Counted from the stretch's first letter, positions 19,433 to 29,478 are shown. The stretch is 32,953 nt of DNA from a virus (IMGVR_UViG_3300046660_000391:1-32953), one strand, 5' to 3'. Notes: generated by a model not told the origin, from the sequence alone. A program made the numbers and translations.

Positions 19433-22400
19433 CTAGGCGGCGACAGTCCCGCCGATCACCCACGCGGCCGAGGCCCCGTCAGCGTTGGCGACACATTCGA
19501 GGTAGCAGGTGGTCCCGGCGCCGCCGGTGCGGGTGAAGGGCGGCGCGGACACGAAGTCCGCCGGGGAGACGACGGTGGCCACGGCGCCGTTGATGAACTG
19601 CCAAGCGCCCGCGCCCAGGTTCTCAAAATAGATCCTGTCGCCCACCTTGGCGGTGGCGTGCGGCGTGATGGTCTTGGCCGTGCCGCTGTTGAGCAACTGA
19701 AGCCCGCCGACTTGGCCGCTGCCGGTCGTGTAGCTGCCCGTCCGCACCGTCGCGAGGCGGAAGGGCCACGACCAGGTGCGCGAGATCACGGCCATGGCCC
19801 CGTTGGAGCGGAATTGCAGGACTGCGGTGTTGTTCGGCGGGATGGTCAGCCCGTTCAGGGCCACCGCCCCGACCGAAGAGTTGATGATCACCACCTCCGC
19901 CCCGCGCGGCAGCCGGGTGTAATCGAGGTCGATCAGGGTGACGCCTGCATAGATGGTCGAGCTGGTGATCCGGAAGACGATCCGCCGGTCCAAGCGCTTG
20001 CAGACCAACAGGTCGACGCTCGCGGTCGGCCCGGTCTCGATATAGTCGGAACGGATCGTCACCCCGGCGATGCGCTTGACCAGGCTCCAGCCCAGGTTCG
20101 GCCAGCGGTGGGCATAGATGCCTGCCGGGTTAAGCGTGGACGCGCCATCGAGGTCGACATCCGCCTCGACATAGGTGTCGGGGAACTCATGGGCATTGGT
20201 GAACGGGGTGTCAGCGCCGTCCACCCCGCCATTCCAGATCGCCGAAATCTTGGTCGAGCCCGCCTTGATCCGCACGCCCCGGCCGGGATCGAAGCGGATC
20301 AGGCTGTCGTCATAGTTCTGCTGACGGAAGATGCTGATCCCGGTCGGCGCGCCGCCCGGAACCACCTTGCTGACGTCGATGTTCGGGCCGTGGCCGGTGA
20401 TCTGGGCACGGGCGAAATCGACGACACGCTGGCTGTCGATCGTGCTTTCGACAGCCAGGTCGACGCCCTCGCCGAAGTCCAGATAGGCGGTCTTGAAAGC
20501 GCAGTTGAACGTCGCCCCCGCGCCCGTGCCGCCGGTCACGGCTGCGGGATTGGCGGGTAAGGTGTTGTAGAAGCCCGGATCGTCGACGCGCACCGAAGTG
20601 ATCGCCCCGGACCCGTCGACGGTGCGCACCAGCAGTTGGGCCGCCGAGACGTAGTCGCCGCCGACCAGCGTGATGATGTCGTTGACCGAATAACCGGCGC
20701 CACGATCCACAATGACGGCGCTCGCGGTCGGCCGCAGCAGCAGGGCCGAGGCCGAGGTTGTGTCGGGGTGAAGGTGGAAGCTTGAATGCTCGACCTTGAC
20801 GCGGGTGTCCTGCGGCTCGGTCGACGTCCCGCCGGTGATCGCCAAGCCATAGAGGCGGGCGTTGCGGCTGCGGTGGCCGCTGACATGACCGCCCTCGATC
20901 GTGCTCATCGTCAAACCGGAGCGGCAGTTGTCGTCGCTGTTGCCGAACATGCGGACGTGCCTGCCGCGCATGGCGTAGGCCGCGCCGCCCGACGCCGCGC
21001 CCTGATAGAAGTTGGCGGCGTGATTGCCGATGAACAGCGCCCCGATGACCTCGTCGTGGGTGCTGTAGCCGTTCTGACAGGCGATGGCGGTGCAGTTGGC
21101 CACGACCATGTCGCGGGTCGGGCCGTACTTCCAGATCGCGGCGTCGCCGGCCAGGCAACTCGTCGTGGCGGTGTCTACCGGGTGGCGCAACCAGCTGAAT
21201 TGCGAATTGGCCAGGACCGGGCCCTCGCAGCTGGCGAAGACCACGCCGTAACCGAATTGCCCCGCCCCCGGGATGTTCTGGTGGCCGTGTAGATCGAGGT
21301 CATAGCCCATCGGCTGAAAGCAGCCGGCGAACTCGATGCCGGTCGCCAGCGCGCGCTTGGACCGGTCGGTAAAGACGCGAGGGCCGACCATGCCCATGAG
21401 GCGGATGGCGCGGGAGAAGGTCAGTCCCGTGCCGATCAAGGCGGGGTCCGCGTCCAGCGTGTAGCCGACGATCGACAGGGCGCTGTCGGGGATAAGAGCC
21501 ACGCGGACGGTGTCGGTATAGGTGCCGCGCAACGGCGCGGTCAGGGTGATCTTGGTGGTGTCGGCGGCGTTCGACAGCGCGACGATCGCGAACTCGCCCT
21601 CGCGCCGATCCCCGGCGCTGTCGCTCTTGGACCCAGGGATGATGTCGTTGGCCACCACCTTGACGCGGTCGCCTGGCGAAACCGCGTGCGCCACCGCCAA
21701 CGTCAGCACGTCCACCGTGTTGCTGGTGACGATGGCCGGGTCTTGCGACAGGTTCACGCCCGTCTGGCGGGTGATCGCCGAGACGGCCGACACCCACACC
21801 GGCGGCGACTCGCATTGCAGGATCGGCGTGCGATCCGTTGCCTTCAGGACCGATCCAGGCAGGCCGCGCAACAGCTTGCGGGCATTGGTCGGCAGCGTGC
21901 CGCTCCAGTGCGGCGACCATTCGCCCAGGTCGGTTTCGATCACCGCCACCTCGGCGTCGGCCATCAGGGCGTCCAGGGTGGCGCGGTGGCCCGCCTGGGT
22001 ATCGGGATAGCCGTGCTTGAGTCGGTAGCGCGTGAAGTTGACCACGCCCTGCACCGCCCCGGCCGCCAGGTCGGCGATGGCCGCCGGGCAGAGCACCAGG
22101 ACGCCGTTGCCTTGGCCGTCGCTCAGGTAGTACCGGCCATCGCCCTCGGGACCGCCGCCGACAACGCCCGCCATCCAGGCGCGGAAGTTGCTGGTCGCCG
22201 TGGCGTAGTTGCCCCAATGCAGGCTCTGCACCTGCATCAGCTGGGGAAGCGACAGCGCCGCCAGGGCCGCCAGCGGCTGGACGAAGGTCAGAATCTTGAT
22301 CGACGGCGCGGCGCCATAGGTCTGCACCAGCAGGCGGAAGTAGCGATACCGCGTCTCGTTGAAGTCCGAGTACAGCGGCACGATCTGCTGGCCGACGATG

Positions 22401-22675
22401 GTCGGCGAGAAGGTCGCCAGGGTCTGCACCGCGCCGCTGAAGTCGGCGGTATTCGAGCCCTGGACGCTCAGCGCATAGACCTCGTCGCCGCCGGCCGTGG
22501 CCAGGGCCTGGACGTCGAACGCGACCAGGCCATCCCAGCGCGTGAGACCGGCCAGGCTGTCCCAGACGCGCAGCACGCCGTCGACATGGCCATAGGCCGT
22601 GCCGCCACCAGCCGGCGCGTAGGTGGTCGCGCCGTCGTCCAGGAAGAACGACGGATCAGGTACGGAAATGGTCAT
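19433..22675 (-). CDS. Tailspike/tail fibre with beta-helix domain
   Basis: A 1080-residue receptor-binding protein. The N-terminal part (to about residue 180) is a beta-rich attachment domain with a discoidin-like flavour (VWDSLAGLTRWDGLVAFDVQ, YRYFRLLVQTYG). The middle (about 440-850) is a right-handed beta-helix: repeated short strands with Asn/Gly turns such as ALFIGNHAANFYQG, RHVRMFGNSDDNCRSGLTMS and ARLYGLAITGG. The C-terminus is beta-rich and probably trimerising. Such spikes bind or degrade capsule or O-polysaccharide; the specific activity cannot be read. It follows the tail-assembly-type gene by four bases and lies downstream of the tail tip, the usual late order. Confidence 0.8.
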   Translation of the reverse strand: MTISVPDPSFFLDDGATTYAPAGGGTAYGHVDGVLRVWDSLAGLTRWDGLVAFDVQALATAGGDEVYALSVQGSNTADFSGAVQTLATFSPTIVGQQIVPLYSDFNETRYRYFRLLVQTYGAAPSIKILTFVQPLAALAALSLPQLMQVQSLHWGNYATATSNFRAWMAGVVGGGPEGDGRYYLSDGQGNGVLVLCPAAIADLAAGAVQGVVNFTRYRLKHGYPDTQAGHRATLDALMADAEVAVIETDLGEWSPHWSGTLPTNARKLLRGLPGSVLKATDRTPILQCESPPVWVSAVSAITRQTGVNLSQDPAIVTSNTVDVLTLAVAHAVSPGDRVKVVANDIIPGSKSDSAGDRREGEFAIVALSNAADTTKITLTAPLRGTYTDTVRVALIPDSALSIVGYTLDADPALIGTGLTFSRAIRLMGMVGPRVFTDRSKRALATGIEFAGCFQPMGYDLDLHGHQNIPGAGQFGYGVVFASCEGPVLANSQFSWLRHPVDTATTSCLAGDAAIWKYGPTRDMVVANCTAIACQNGYSTHDEVIGALFIGNHAANFYQGAASGGAAYAMRGRHVRMFGNSDDNCRSGLTMSTIEGGHVSGHRSRNARLYGLAITGGTSTEPQDTRVKVEHSSFHLHPDTTSASALLLRPTASAVIVDRGAGYSVNDIITLVGGDYVSAAQLLVRTVDGSGAITSVRVDDPGFYNTLPANPAAVTGGTGAGATFNCAFKTAYLDFGEGVDLAVESTIDSQRVVDFARAQITGHGPNIDVSKVVPGGAPTGISIFRQQNYDDSLIRFDPGRGVRIKAGSTKISAIWNGGVDGADTPFTNAHEFPDTYVEADVDLDGASTLNPAGIYAHRWPNLGWSLVKRIAGVTIRSDYIETGPTASVDLLVCKRLDRRIVFRITSSTIYAGVTLIDLDYTRLPRGAEVVIINSSVGAVALNGLTIPPNNTAVLQFRSNGAMAVISRTWSWPFRLATVRTGSYTTGSGQVGGLQLLNSGTAKTITPHATAKVGDRIYFENLGAGAWQFINGAVATVVSPADFVSAPPFTRTGGAGTTCYLECVANADGASAAWVIGGTVAA

Positions 22676-22679
22676 CAGG

Positions 22680-23111
22680 TCAGCCCAGGAAGCTCGGAAC
22701 CGGCGGCGGCGTCGGGTTCAGCAGGTCGGTTTCGGTCGCCGGCCAATCGAGCAGCGCTTGGCGATAGGCCTCGACCTCGGCCTTCTCGCCGGCCGACAAC
22801 GCCTCCCAGCGCATCGGATTAATGCTGTCGATCTTGTCGGCCAGCAGAGCGTTGCGGGTACGGCGAAGCGCCCGGCGAGCCCAGGCGTCAGCCTCGGCCG
22901 CTAGGGTTTCCGCGCTCTTGGGCGCAGGAACGTCGTCGACTATCGTCCACGCCGTACACCAGTCGTCGCGATCCTCGGTCACCTCGACAAAGGCGTACTT
23001 GGTGCGCTCGACCCGCGACCTCAGGCCGCGCAGAACGCCGGTGACCGGCCCCGTTCGCGTGCCCGGTGCAGGGGCGAACAGCAGTGCGATCATGCGATCG
23101 GGGCCGGTCAT
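22680..23111 (-). CDS. Small tail-fibre-associated protein, 143 aa
   Basis: Start at 23111 (ATGA overlap with the tail-tip gene). The N-terminal half is beta-rich and contains WCTAWTIVDD. The C-terminal half (DKIDSINPMRWEALSAGEKAEVEAYRQALLDWP...) ends in a proline-rich NPTPPPVP tail; this WEALSxxEKxxxxxYRQALLDxP pattern is seen in tail-fibre assembly proteins and phage tail chaperones. It is probably an adaptor or chaperone for the adjacent spike. Moderately secure. Confidence 0.6.
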   Translation of the reverse strand: MTGPDRMIALLFAPAPGTRTGPVTGVLRGLRSRVERTKYAFVEVTEDRDDWCTAWTIVDDVPAPKSAETLAAEADAWARRALRRTRNALLADKIDSINPMRWEALSAGEKAEVEAYRQALLDWPATETDLLNPTPPPVPSFLG

Positions 23112-25975
23112 TTGTAGATCCAATCCACATAGGCGTTGCGGCGGTCATAGTGATCGTCCGGCTTGGTGCGGACCTCGACCAGGACCGTGGTCGTGCCGTC
23201 CGGAACGTCGACCCAGCCGGCGACCGGAAGCATGGTCGTGGCCGTCACCCCGGCGGTCTCGTACTTGTTCAAGACCGTGCCGTTGATCGTGATCCGCACG
23301 CCGCTGTCGTGGTAGGAAGGCCCGTTGCCGCCGCCGTCGACGAAGTTGCAGTCGGCCGACACCTTGATCCGAGCCGGGAACTCGAAATCGATCTCGTCCT
23401 CGAACATCGTGACGTAGGAGCCCGTCCCCGCCACGGTGTCGGCCGCGTTGAAGAACAGGCCATCCGAGATCGAACCATCGGCGTACTTGGCCGTCGTCAG
23501 GCTGCCGCCGACCACCAGGTCGCCTTCGACATCGAGATTGATGATCTTGAACCGTCCGCCCGAGTAGGCGAACACGACGGTGGCGGACTCCCCCGTCGTG
23601 TCGCCCGGATCGAGCAGCCGCAGGTTAGGCGTGACCAAGTCGACGTACGGATGCGTACCGAGAATGCCGAGGTCCAGGCCGACAACCTGGGTCCCGTTGC
23701 GGACGGCGAAGGCGATGCGCCCAGCCTGACCGTCGATCGCTTCCATGATCTGGCTGACGGTGATCGTGCCATCGCCGAGCGTGCTGGCGACGATGCTGGC
23801 CAGCGTGCCGATGGTGTGGTCGCTGTCGGCGATGGCCGTGGCGGCGTTGAGGATCATGCTCAACCCGTCAGGCGCAACGGCCGCCAGCAGCGCCATGCGC
23901 TGAATAGCGGTCGCCGCCTTGGCGATGGCGTCGAGCGCGACCAGCTTGGTGGACTTGCCGTCGCCGTCGTAGTTCAGCGCTTCCTGATACGAGACGAAGT
24001 TCTGCAGGAGCAGTTCCTGGCGAGCCCACTCCTCAAAGCTGGTGATCAGGTCATCGACCACTTCTTGGGCCGGCTTGCCCGCGACGAACCCCGCATCTAC
24101 ACCGCCCACCACGACCTCGCCGAGGTCGGTGTTGGCGTCGGGGTTCTCGACCCCCTTGGCGGTGATGTAGCGGATGCGGACCTGATACCGCGCGCCGGCC
24201 TCGACGCCGTCGACCACCAGAGTCGTCGCCGAGGCGGGGAATGACTTGGACTTCCACTCGCCCACGGGCTCGGGCAGCACCCGGCGATAGTCGACGACGA
24301 TCGTCACAGCGTCGTAAAGGTCGGCCTCGCCGTGCAGCACGATGGCCGGTAGCGAACCGCCAGGCCCCGCCACCTGACCGTCGATGATCGCGAAGGCGTC
24401 GCCGGCCGGCAGCGGCACGATGCTCGCGTCAATGCCGGTTAGGGCCGGGGTGTCGGGCGGAGTCGCCGTCTGGCCCAGGGCGAAGGCGTGTTTGCCGTCC
24501 GTTTCCGTGCGGCAGATGAAGGTGACCTTCATCGTCGCCGGGTCGCGCTTGCGCTGCATGATCAGCAGCTTCTGACCGTTCAGCCCCCACTCGGGTTCGT
24601 TGGCCGTGATGCAGTCGCCGGGCCGCAGCCACATGGTCCACGGCTTGGCCGGGATCACGATCGGCGTCAGCTCTCGGCTGTCTTCGATCCGGTAGCGGGC
24701 CAGTTGCGCCATCTGCACCGGGCTTTGCACCAGGGGCAGGGACATCTCGGTCGACCGCACGCCCTTGTCGGGGGCGAGGTAGGCGGCGACCTGCACCGGA
24801 GTGTCGAACGGGACCACGGTCCAGTTCTGGGTTTCCTCGGTGTAGGACGGCCAGATGGTGTTGAGGCGGTCTTCGATCGCCACCGCGCCGGCCACGCTGA
24901 CGTCGCCGATCGCGTCGGCCTTGGTCAGGGTGGCCAGGCTCACCTTGGGCGCATTGACCATGCAGGCCAGTTTGTGGCCTAGCAGGATCGGCTCGCCGCC
25001 GCCGGCTTCCAGGAATTGCTTCAGCACCTCCCACTTGTCGTCAGTGCTCTTGACCACGCCGCCCAGGGTCCAGGCGTTGGCCTGGGCGACGTTCGCGCCC
25101 TCGACGAAGCTGGCCACGTCGATCACCGACAGCGGCGCGCCCAGGCCGTGGGTCTTGACCAGCGGCATGGCCGGATAGGCCGGATCGCCCGTCCAGCGGC
25201 CCAGCGCCCACATCAGGCCATGCAGGTAGGGGTTGGCCGACCATTCCCAGGTCGCCATCGCCGCCAGATAGGCGGCCTTGTCAGTCGGCTCCGCATAGCG
25301 GTGCGGCCCGGCGCCGCCGGGATAGGTGCTGTCCTTGCGCGGGTCATAGACCTTGACCCAGCTGCCGACCATCTTGGGCGCAGGCACGCCGCCGGCATAG
25401 CGCGTGGTGTCCCATTCCAGGCCCCACAGACTGGCGGCGTAGCCCGACAAGCGGTGATCAGCCGACCACTCGGCAGGCATGCCGCCATGGTCGGCCGGGG
25501 TGTCCTTCGAACCCGTGGCGGTCCAGTGCAGGTACGGCGAGTTGGCCGTCCCCAGCTGGGTCTTCAGCCACATCCGGTTCAGATAATAGCCGCTCGCGCC
25601 CTCGCCGCCGTCCGCCGTGAACGGTGTCAGCACGTCGTTGGCGTAAAACCCCTCCAGCGCCTGCATGGGGCCACCAGCGCCGTAGACGGTCACATAGTTG
25701 CGGTACTTGTTGCCGCTGCTCGCCGGGGCGGAGCGCATGAACACCTGGTTGCCGGCGGTGGCGCAGCGCCCGACCGGATAGGGGATGCCGTCGCGCGGAT
25801 TGGCGCTCCACTTGGTTTCCTGCCCGGCCGACGTGACCTTCTGCTTGGGCGTGGCAGCGTCGACGATCAGCGCCGTATCCATGGCGATAGCGGCGCGGAT
25901 CAAGTTCGGGTCGAGCGTGACGACAGCCGCCACCGTCACGACGACGGCGGCGATCAGCTTGGCGGCTTTGGACAC
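23108..25975 (-). CDS. Tail tip / host-specificity protein (gpJ-like)
   Basis: A 955-residue protein, the large tail-tip gene between the NlpC/P60-like gene and the fibre module, which is the lambda gpJ / GTA gp15 position. It starts with GTG in a TAGTG overlap. A hydrophobic segment (about 6-30) at the N-terminus is also common in this family's relatives in alphaproteobacterial phages. The middle contains fibronectin-like beta domains (VTIVVDYRRVLPEP..., ARYQVRIRYITAKG). The end (GGSLTTAKYADGSIS, then a beta-rich terminus) resembles the central-fibre part of gpJ-type proteins. It would form the baseplate hub and trigger DNA entry. Confidence 0.8.
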   Translation of the reverse strand: MSKAAKLIAAVVVTVAAVVTLDPNLIRAAIAMDTALIVDAATPKQKVTSAGQETKWSANPRDGIPYPVGRCATAGNQVFMRSAPASSGNKYRNYVTVYGAGGPMQALEGFYANDVLTPFTADGGEGASGYYLNRMWLKTQLGTANSPYLHWTATGSKDTPADHGGMPAEWSADHRLSGYAASLWGLEWDTTRYAGGVPAPKMVGSWVKVYDPRKDSTYPGGAGPHRYAEPTDKAAYLAAMATWEWSANPYLHGLMWALGRWTGDPAYPAMPLVKTHGLGAPLSVIDVASFVEGANVAQANAWTLGGVVKSTDDKWEVLKQFLEAGGGEPILLGHKLACMVNAPKVSLATLTKADAIGDVSVAGAVAIEDRLNTIWPSYTEETQNWTVVPFDTPVQVAAYLAPDKGVRSTEMSLPLVQSPVQMAQLARYRIEDSRELTPIVIPAKPWTMWLRPGDCITANEPEWGLNGQKLLIMQRKRDPATMKVTFICRTETDGKHAFALGQTATPPDTPALTGIDASIVPLPAGDAFAIIDGQVAGPGGSLPAIVLHGEADLYDAVTIVVDYRRVLPEPVGEWKSKSFPASATTLVVDGVEAGARYQVRIRYITAKGVENPDANTDLGEVVVGGVDAGFVAGKPAQEVVDDLITSFEEWARQELLLQNFVSYQEALNYDGDGKSTKLVALDAIAKAATAIQRMALLAAVAPDGLSMILNAATAIADSDHTIGTLASIVASTLGDGTITVSQIMEAIDGQAGRIAFAVRNGTQVVGLDLGILGTHPYVDLVTPNLRLLDPGDTTGESATVVFAYSGGRFKIINLDVEGDLVVGGSLTTAKYADGSISDGLFFNAADTVAGTGSYVTMFEDEIDFEFPARIKVSADCNFVDGGGNGPSYHDSGVRITINGTVLNKYETAGVTATTMLPVAGWVDVPDGTTTVLVEVRTKPDDHYDRRNAYVDWIYK

Positions 25976-26400
25976 TAGATCGCCCTCCAAGCCTGTTCGA
26001 AGGCGGTCGGCTTCAGCAGCTCGGCGCGGTCACTGTCTTCGAGAAAACCAAGGTAGCGGCCATCGCCCACATAGATCACCGGGGCCGACAGCAGATCGTT
26101 GCTCTGCAGGGTCAGGACATCGCCCACCAGGGCTTCGGCCGGCGCGATGCGCAGCAAGCCCAGGCTGTCGAGATAGGCTTCCAGGCTGTCGCAACCGCGT
26201 TGCTTCAACCACTTCAGCGCGCCGGCATAGGTGGAATAGGCGCCGATCTTCGGGACCTCGACCTTGCGGCCCATCTTGCGCAGGTGCAGGCCCAGCATCC
26301 GCCCGCAATCGACGGTCGACAGCTTGTAGGTCTTGCCCAGAAAGCGGTCGAGGGTGGCCTGGGTCGCGCGCACGCGACGAACGGCGTTCGCCTCTCTCAT
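25975..26400 (-). CDS. NlpC/P60-like tail protein (DUF6950-like)
   Basis: A 141-residue protein. It begins MREANAVRR, in which the palindrome copy supplies codons 3 to 7, and continues with FLGKTYKLSTVDCGRMLGLHLRKMG. The Cys in VDCGRM fits the NlpC/P60-type nucleophile position, and GDVLTLQ with VIYVGDGRYLGF follow. The second active-site His is not obvious, so activity is uncertain. Position between the hub genes and gpJ is that of lambda gpK, a tail-tip peptidoglycan hydrolase/assembly factor. The start is set by an ATGA overlap. Confidence 0.65.
   Translation of the reverse strand: MREANAVRRVRATQATLDRFLGKTYKLSTVDCGRMLGLHLRKMGRKVEVPKIGAYSTYAGALKWLKQRGCDSLEAYLDSLGLLRIAPAEALVGDVLTLQSNDLLSAPVIYVGDGRYLGFLEDSDRAELLKPTAFEQAWRAI
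26378..26390. repeat. GCGAACGSCGTTCGC palindrome, copy 7
   Basis: CGAACGGCGTTCG core at the very start of the tail gene, in codons encoding EANAVRR immediately after the initiator Met-Arg. Confidence 0.7.
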
Positions 26401-27041
26401 CGCAAATTCTCCGGCAGGCGGGTGCTGACCGGCGGCGCATAGGTCACGGCCGACTTCGGCGCGTCCGAGCCCCACACGTCGATCATCTCGATGCTGTTGA
26501 TGTGCTGCAGGCCGCGCTCATCGGGCCAGGCCTGGCGGTGGAAGCCGTCGTTCAGCCGCGCGCCCTCGTCAGGTTCCAGGAACTTGCTCAGCGCCGAATT
26601 GATGGTCAGCGGCAGCACCCGCGTGCCCTTGCCGACGTTCTGGGTCGGCACATTGCTGTCGCCGTCGTACCACTGGTCGACGGCCGTCACCTGGCCGGTC
26701 GCGCGGTTGACGCTGCCGACCCAGATTCGAACGCGCGAGCGCTGGGCGGCGGGGGCCGAGAACGCGGCCAAGGCGGCGTTGGTCTTCGGGAACAAGTTCA
26801 GCGAGACGGTCGGGGCCTCGGTCGCCACGCCGTCGACGATCTCGGTGACGCCGCCCATAACGCCGTAGGTGGCGTTGCGGCCGGTGAAGGTGGCGGCCTC
26901 GCCGTCGACCGTGAAGGTGACGAAGCCCGCGCCGTCCGTCAGCGTGCGCAGCGGGCCGTCCGGAAGGTCAATCTGCGTGGCGCAGAACATCACGACCGAC
27001 GCCCTTTGCAGGTCGTCGGCCAAAGCCGTTGGCAATGGCAT
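26397..27041 (-). CDS. Tail-tip proximal protein (minor tail protein)
   Basis: A 214-residue beta-rich protein. It contains TFTVDGEAATFTGRNATYGVMGGV, a middle with SRVRIWVGSVNRATGQVTAVDQWYDGDSN, and a charged end with ARLNDGFHRQAWPDERGLQHI. The order tape measure, this pair of about 200-aa genes, NlpC-like, gpJ-like is conserved in siphoviruses and GTAs, where these proteins form the distal tail/hub ring. The exact family is not recognised. The end overlaps the next gene by ATGA. Confidence 0.6.
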   Translation of the reverse strand: MPLPTALADDLQRASVVMFCATQIDLPDGPLRTLTDGAGFVTFTVDGEAATFTGRNATYGVMGGVTEIVDGVATEAPTVSLNLFPKTNAALAAFSAPAAQRSRVRIWVGSVNRATGQVTAVDQWYDGDSNVPTQNVGKGTRVLPLTINSALSKFLEPDEGARLNDGFHRQAWPDERGLQHINSIEMIDVWGSDAPKSAVTYAPPVSTRLPENLR

Positions 27042-27046
27042 GGGGT

Positions 27047-27640
27047 CTACTCGATTTCTCGAACGGTGAATGAAAGGCCGACATGGGCCGCCACGTCGAT
27101 CGACCAGGGCAGGCCGTCGCCTTGGACGAAGCCCTCGATCATCGGCACGGCCAATTCGACCACGGCGTTGTCGCTGGGCGAGACGCGCAGCATGGGCTCG
27201 ATATTGAGGACGATAGCGCCGCCGCCGTCCGCGACAGCGTCGGCCGCGACCTGGTGGACGTAGCGCCGGCCGCCGGTGAGGATCGAGAAGAACCAGCCTT
27301 CCTTCACCGCCTTGGCGGCGGGCAGACCGTCGATGGCCAGCACCGTTCCGGCCTGCCCCGCGCCGTTGACGCGCGGCGCGCCCTCGGCGCCGACCGTGAC
27401 CCCGGCCTGCGGAAACGGCATCAGCAGCGACGACTTCTTGGCCTGGGTCAGGCGCGAGATGAACACCCGCGCCACCTCGGCTTCCATGGTCGGCATCTGC
27501 ACCGCCACCTCATATCGGTCGCCCAGGCGGCCGACATATTGGCTTGGCCCGCCCAGGCCCGGCTCCAGCACCGCGCCGAAGTCCAGCAGGGTCGGATTGG
27601 CCGAGGCCCAGCTGGGCGTGTCAGGAAGGGTGATAGCCAT
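27047..27640 (-). CDS. Distal tail-like protein
   Basis: A 197-residue protein directly after the tape measure gene (TGATG overlap). The start has LDFGAVLEPGLGGPSQYVGRLGDRYEVAVQMP, a pattern seen in phage distal-tail proteins where a rim domain is followed by a beta-sandwich. The second half carries IDGLPAAKAVKEGWFFSI and LTGGRRYVHQV. By position it is the Dit/GTA gp12 equivalent, connecting the tube to the tip. Family assignment is positional. Confidence 0.6.
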   Translation of the reverse strand: MAITLPDTPSWASANPTLLDFGAVLEPGLGGPSQYVGRLGDRYEVAVQMPTMEAEVARVFISRLTQAKKSSLLMPFPQAGVTVGAEGAPRVNGAGQAGTVLAIDGLPAAKAVKEGWFFSILTGGRRYVHQVAADAVADGGGAIVLNIEPMLRVSPSDNAVVELAVPMIEGFVQGDGLPWSIDVAAHVGLSFTVREIE

Positions 27641-29478
27641 CAGCGGCGACCCGAGCCCAGGGTGGTGCGGCGACGCGTGGCCATGTTGGTCTCCGCCAAG
27701 GTGGCCCCGCCCTCGGCGGCGGCGAGGCTGTATTGCTCGACCATCGGCTGGGCCGCGCTCTGCACCGCCACGTCGAAATAGCGCGACGGGCTGACCGAGA
27801 GTTGGACCTTGGCTTGGCCCGAACCCAGGCCGCTAAGCGCATGGGCGGGCGTGATCTGCGAACCGCGCGGCACGTTCAGCAGCTCGGCGCCGCGCTCGCC
27901 CACTAAGGTCAACCCGCCCCGCCAGTTGGTGGTGCCGTTGGCGTTCTGGCCGATGCCGAACACGCTGGCGGCGGCCGATGCGATGGACGACAGCCAACCG
28001 CCTTTTCCGCTGCTGCCGGCGTCGGCCAGGATGTTCGACAGGGCCTTGCTGATACCGTCGACAAAGCTGTGCTCGAACTGCGCAGCCAGCCACTGCATCA
28101 GCCCCCTGCCGCCGCCGTGAATGGCCGCGTACAGGCCATCGCCCAGGGCGTAGCGGAAGCCCTCGCGCAATTGGTCCTTGGCGCGCGTCAGCGCATCCAG
28201 GTGTCCGGCCAGGCCGCCATCGGACACGGACTCAGTGACCCCGGCCTTGATCTCTTTCAACGGCAGCAGGTCCTCGACGCTGACCGTCTTGTCGTTCAGC
28301 TCGCTCGTCCAGTCGTCGGTGCCCCACATCTCCTCCGGACTCGGGCCAGCAACGCGGCCCTCGGCGCGGGCGCGGGCGGCGGCCAGGTCGGAAGCTGAAG
28401 GCGAGCGGTCGCGGGATGAGCCGCCACTACCGCCACCGCCATAGTCGCCGACAACCCCGGCGGGCGGGGCCGCCGCCTTCTCGGCGGCCTTTCGGCGCAT
28501 CGCGGCGCGGTTGTTGTTGCGCATCGCTTCTTCGAGTTGGGAAATCTCATTGCGCAGATAGTCGGCCATGCCGCTGTCGCCGGCGCCGTGGATAACCTGC
28601 TGCCGAAGCTTTTCGCGCTTCTCGCTGATCTGCTTTTCCAGAGTCGCCGCAGACCGGTCGCCCAGCTTGTTGAAGCGGTCGATCATCTGGTCGAGCCACT
28701 TGATGCCCTCGACCGCCGCCTCTTTCATCGCGACCAGGGCCGGCGTGAAGCTCGCGCCCAGGCCACGCCCGGCGGCGCGGGCCTGCTCATCGGCGACACG
28801 AAGGCGCTCGCTCATGTCAGCAAGGCGAGCGATCGTGCCGTTTTCGAGCACCAGGCCCAGCTGCTGGGCGTTGCCCATCAGGCCCTTGATGCCTTCCGAG
28901 CCCTGCTTGAGCAGCGGCAACAGCGCCTCGATACCGAACTTCTTGGCGAACTGCAGTTGCTCGGTGACGGTGCCCAGCTGACTGATCTTATCCGCCAGGA
29001 CGGGCAAGGCGTCTTCGGCGGATCGGAAGCTTTGAATCTGCTCCTGCGATACGCCCAGGGCCTCCATGGCCTTGCGGATCTTCCCGTCGCCGACCCGCGT
29101 TTGCAGGGCGCCGATCGCCGCCGACAGGCCAAGCAAGGCCTCACCGGCGGCCTCGACCGGGACGTCCGAAGCCTCGGCGGCATAGTTGAACTTTTGCAAA
29201 TATTCGGCCGAGACGCCTAGCTTGTAGGACTGAGCGGCGATGTCGTCGGCATACTGCGCCGCGTCAGCCGCCAGCTTCATGCCGGTGCTGAACGCCGCAA
29301 CCGCCGCCGTGCCCACGGCCGCCCCGCTCGCAAACAGCGCGAACTTGGAAGAGAACCCGCTGAGCGCGCCGTGCAGACCCGAGGCGGCCTTCCGCCCCTT
29401 CTCGGCGCCCGCTTCGAACTGGGCGGTATCCATGCCCAGGACGACGCGCAGCGCGCCGATGACCGCGCTCATTCCCAT
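27640..29478 (-). CDS. Tape measure protein
   Basis: A 612-residue protein. N-terminal: MSAVIGALRVVLGMDTAQFEAGAEKG, a typical tape-measure beginning. Then hydrophobic helices (about 40-66), a long helical region and a coiled coil (about 280-340). The C-terminus contains GLTLVGERGAELLNVPRGSQITPAHA, a motif common in tape-measure C-termini. It sets tail length during assembly; at about 0.15 nm per residue it would give a tail of about 90 nm, an estimate from the general rule. ATG at 29478 or 29472. It is preceded by the tail-chaperone genes, as usual. Confidence 0.88.
   Translation of the reverse strand: MGMSAVIGALRVVLGMDTAQFEAGAEKGRKAASGLHGALSGFSSKFALFASGAAVGTAAVAAFSTGMKLAADAAQYADDIAAQSYKLGVSAEYLQKFNYAAEASDVPVEAAGEALLGLSAAIGALQTRVGDGKIRKAMEALGVSQEQIQSFRSAEDALPVLADKISQLGTVTEQLQFAKKFGIEALLPLLKQGSEGIKGLMGNAQQLGLVLENGTIARLADMSERLRVADEQARAAGRGLGASFTPALVAMKEAAVEGIKWLDQMIDRFNKLGDRSAATLEKQISEKREKLRQQVIHGAGDSGMADYLRNEISQLEEAMRNNNRAAMRRKAAEKAAAPPAGVVGDYGGGGSGGSSRDRSPSASDLAAARARAEGRVAGPSPEEMWGTDDWTSELNDKTVSVEDLLPLKEIKAGVTESVSDGGLAGHLDALTRAKDQLREGFRYALGDGLYAAIHGGGRGLMQWLAAQFEHSFVDGISKALSNILADAGSSGKGGWLSSIASAAASVFGIGQNANGTTNWRGGLTLVGERGAELLNVPRGSQITPAHALSGLGSGQAKVQLSVSPSRYFDVAVQSAAQPMVEQYSLAAAEGGATLAETNMATRRRTTLGSGRR

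Noticed and set aside
19391-22822. Long plus-strand open frames opposite the tailspike (19391-20560, 21686-22822)
   Set aside because: Both are antisense shadows with biased Arg/Gly/Asp/His composition; the minus-strand frame carries clear beta-helix structure.
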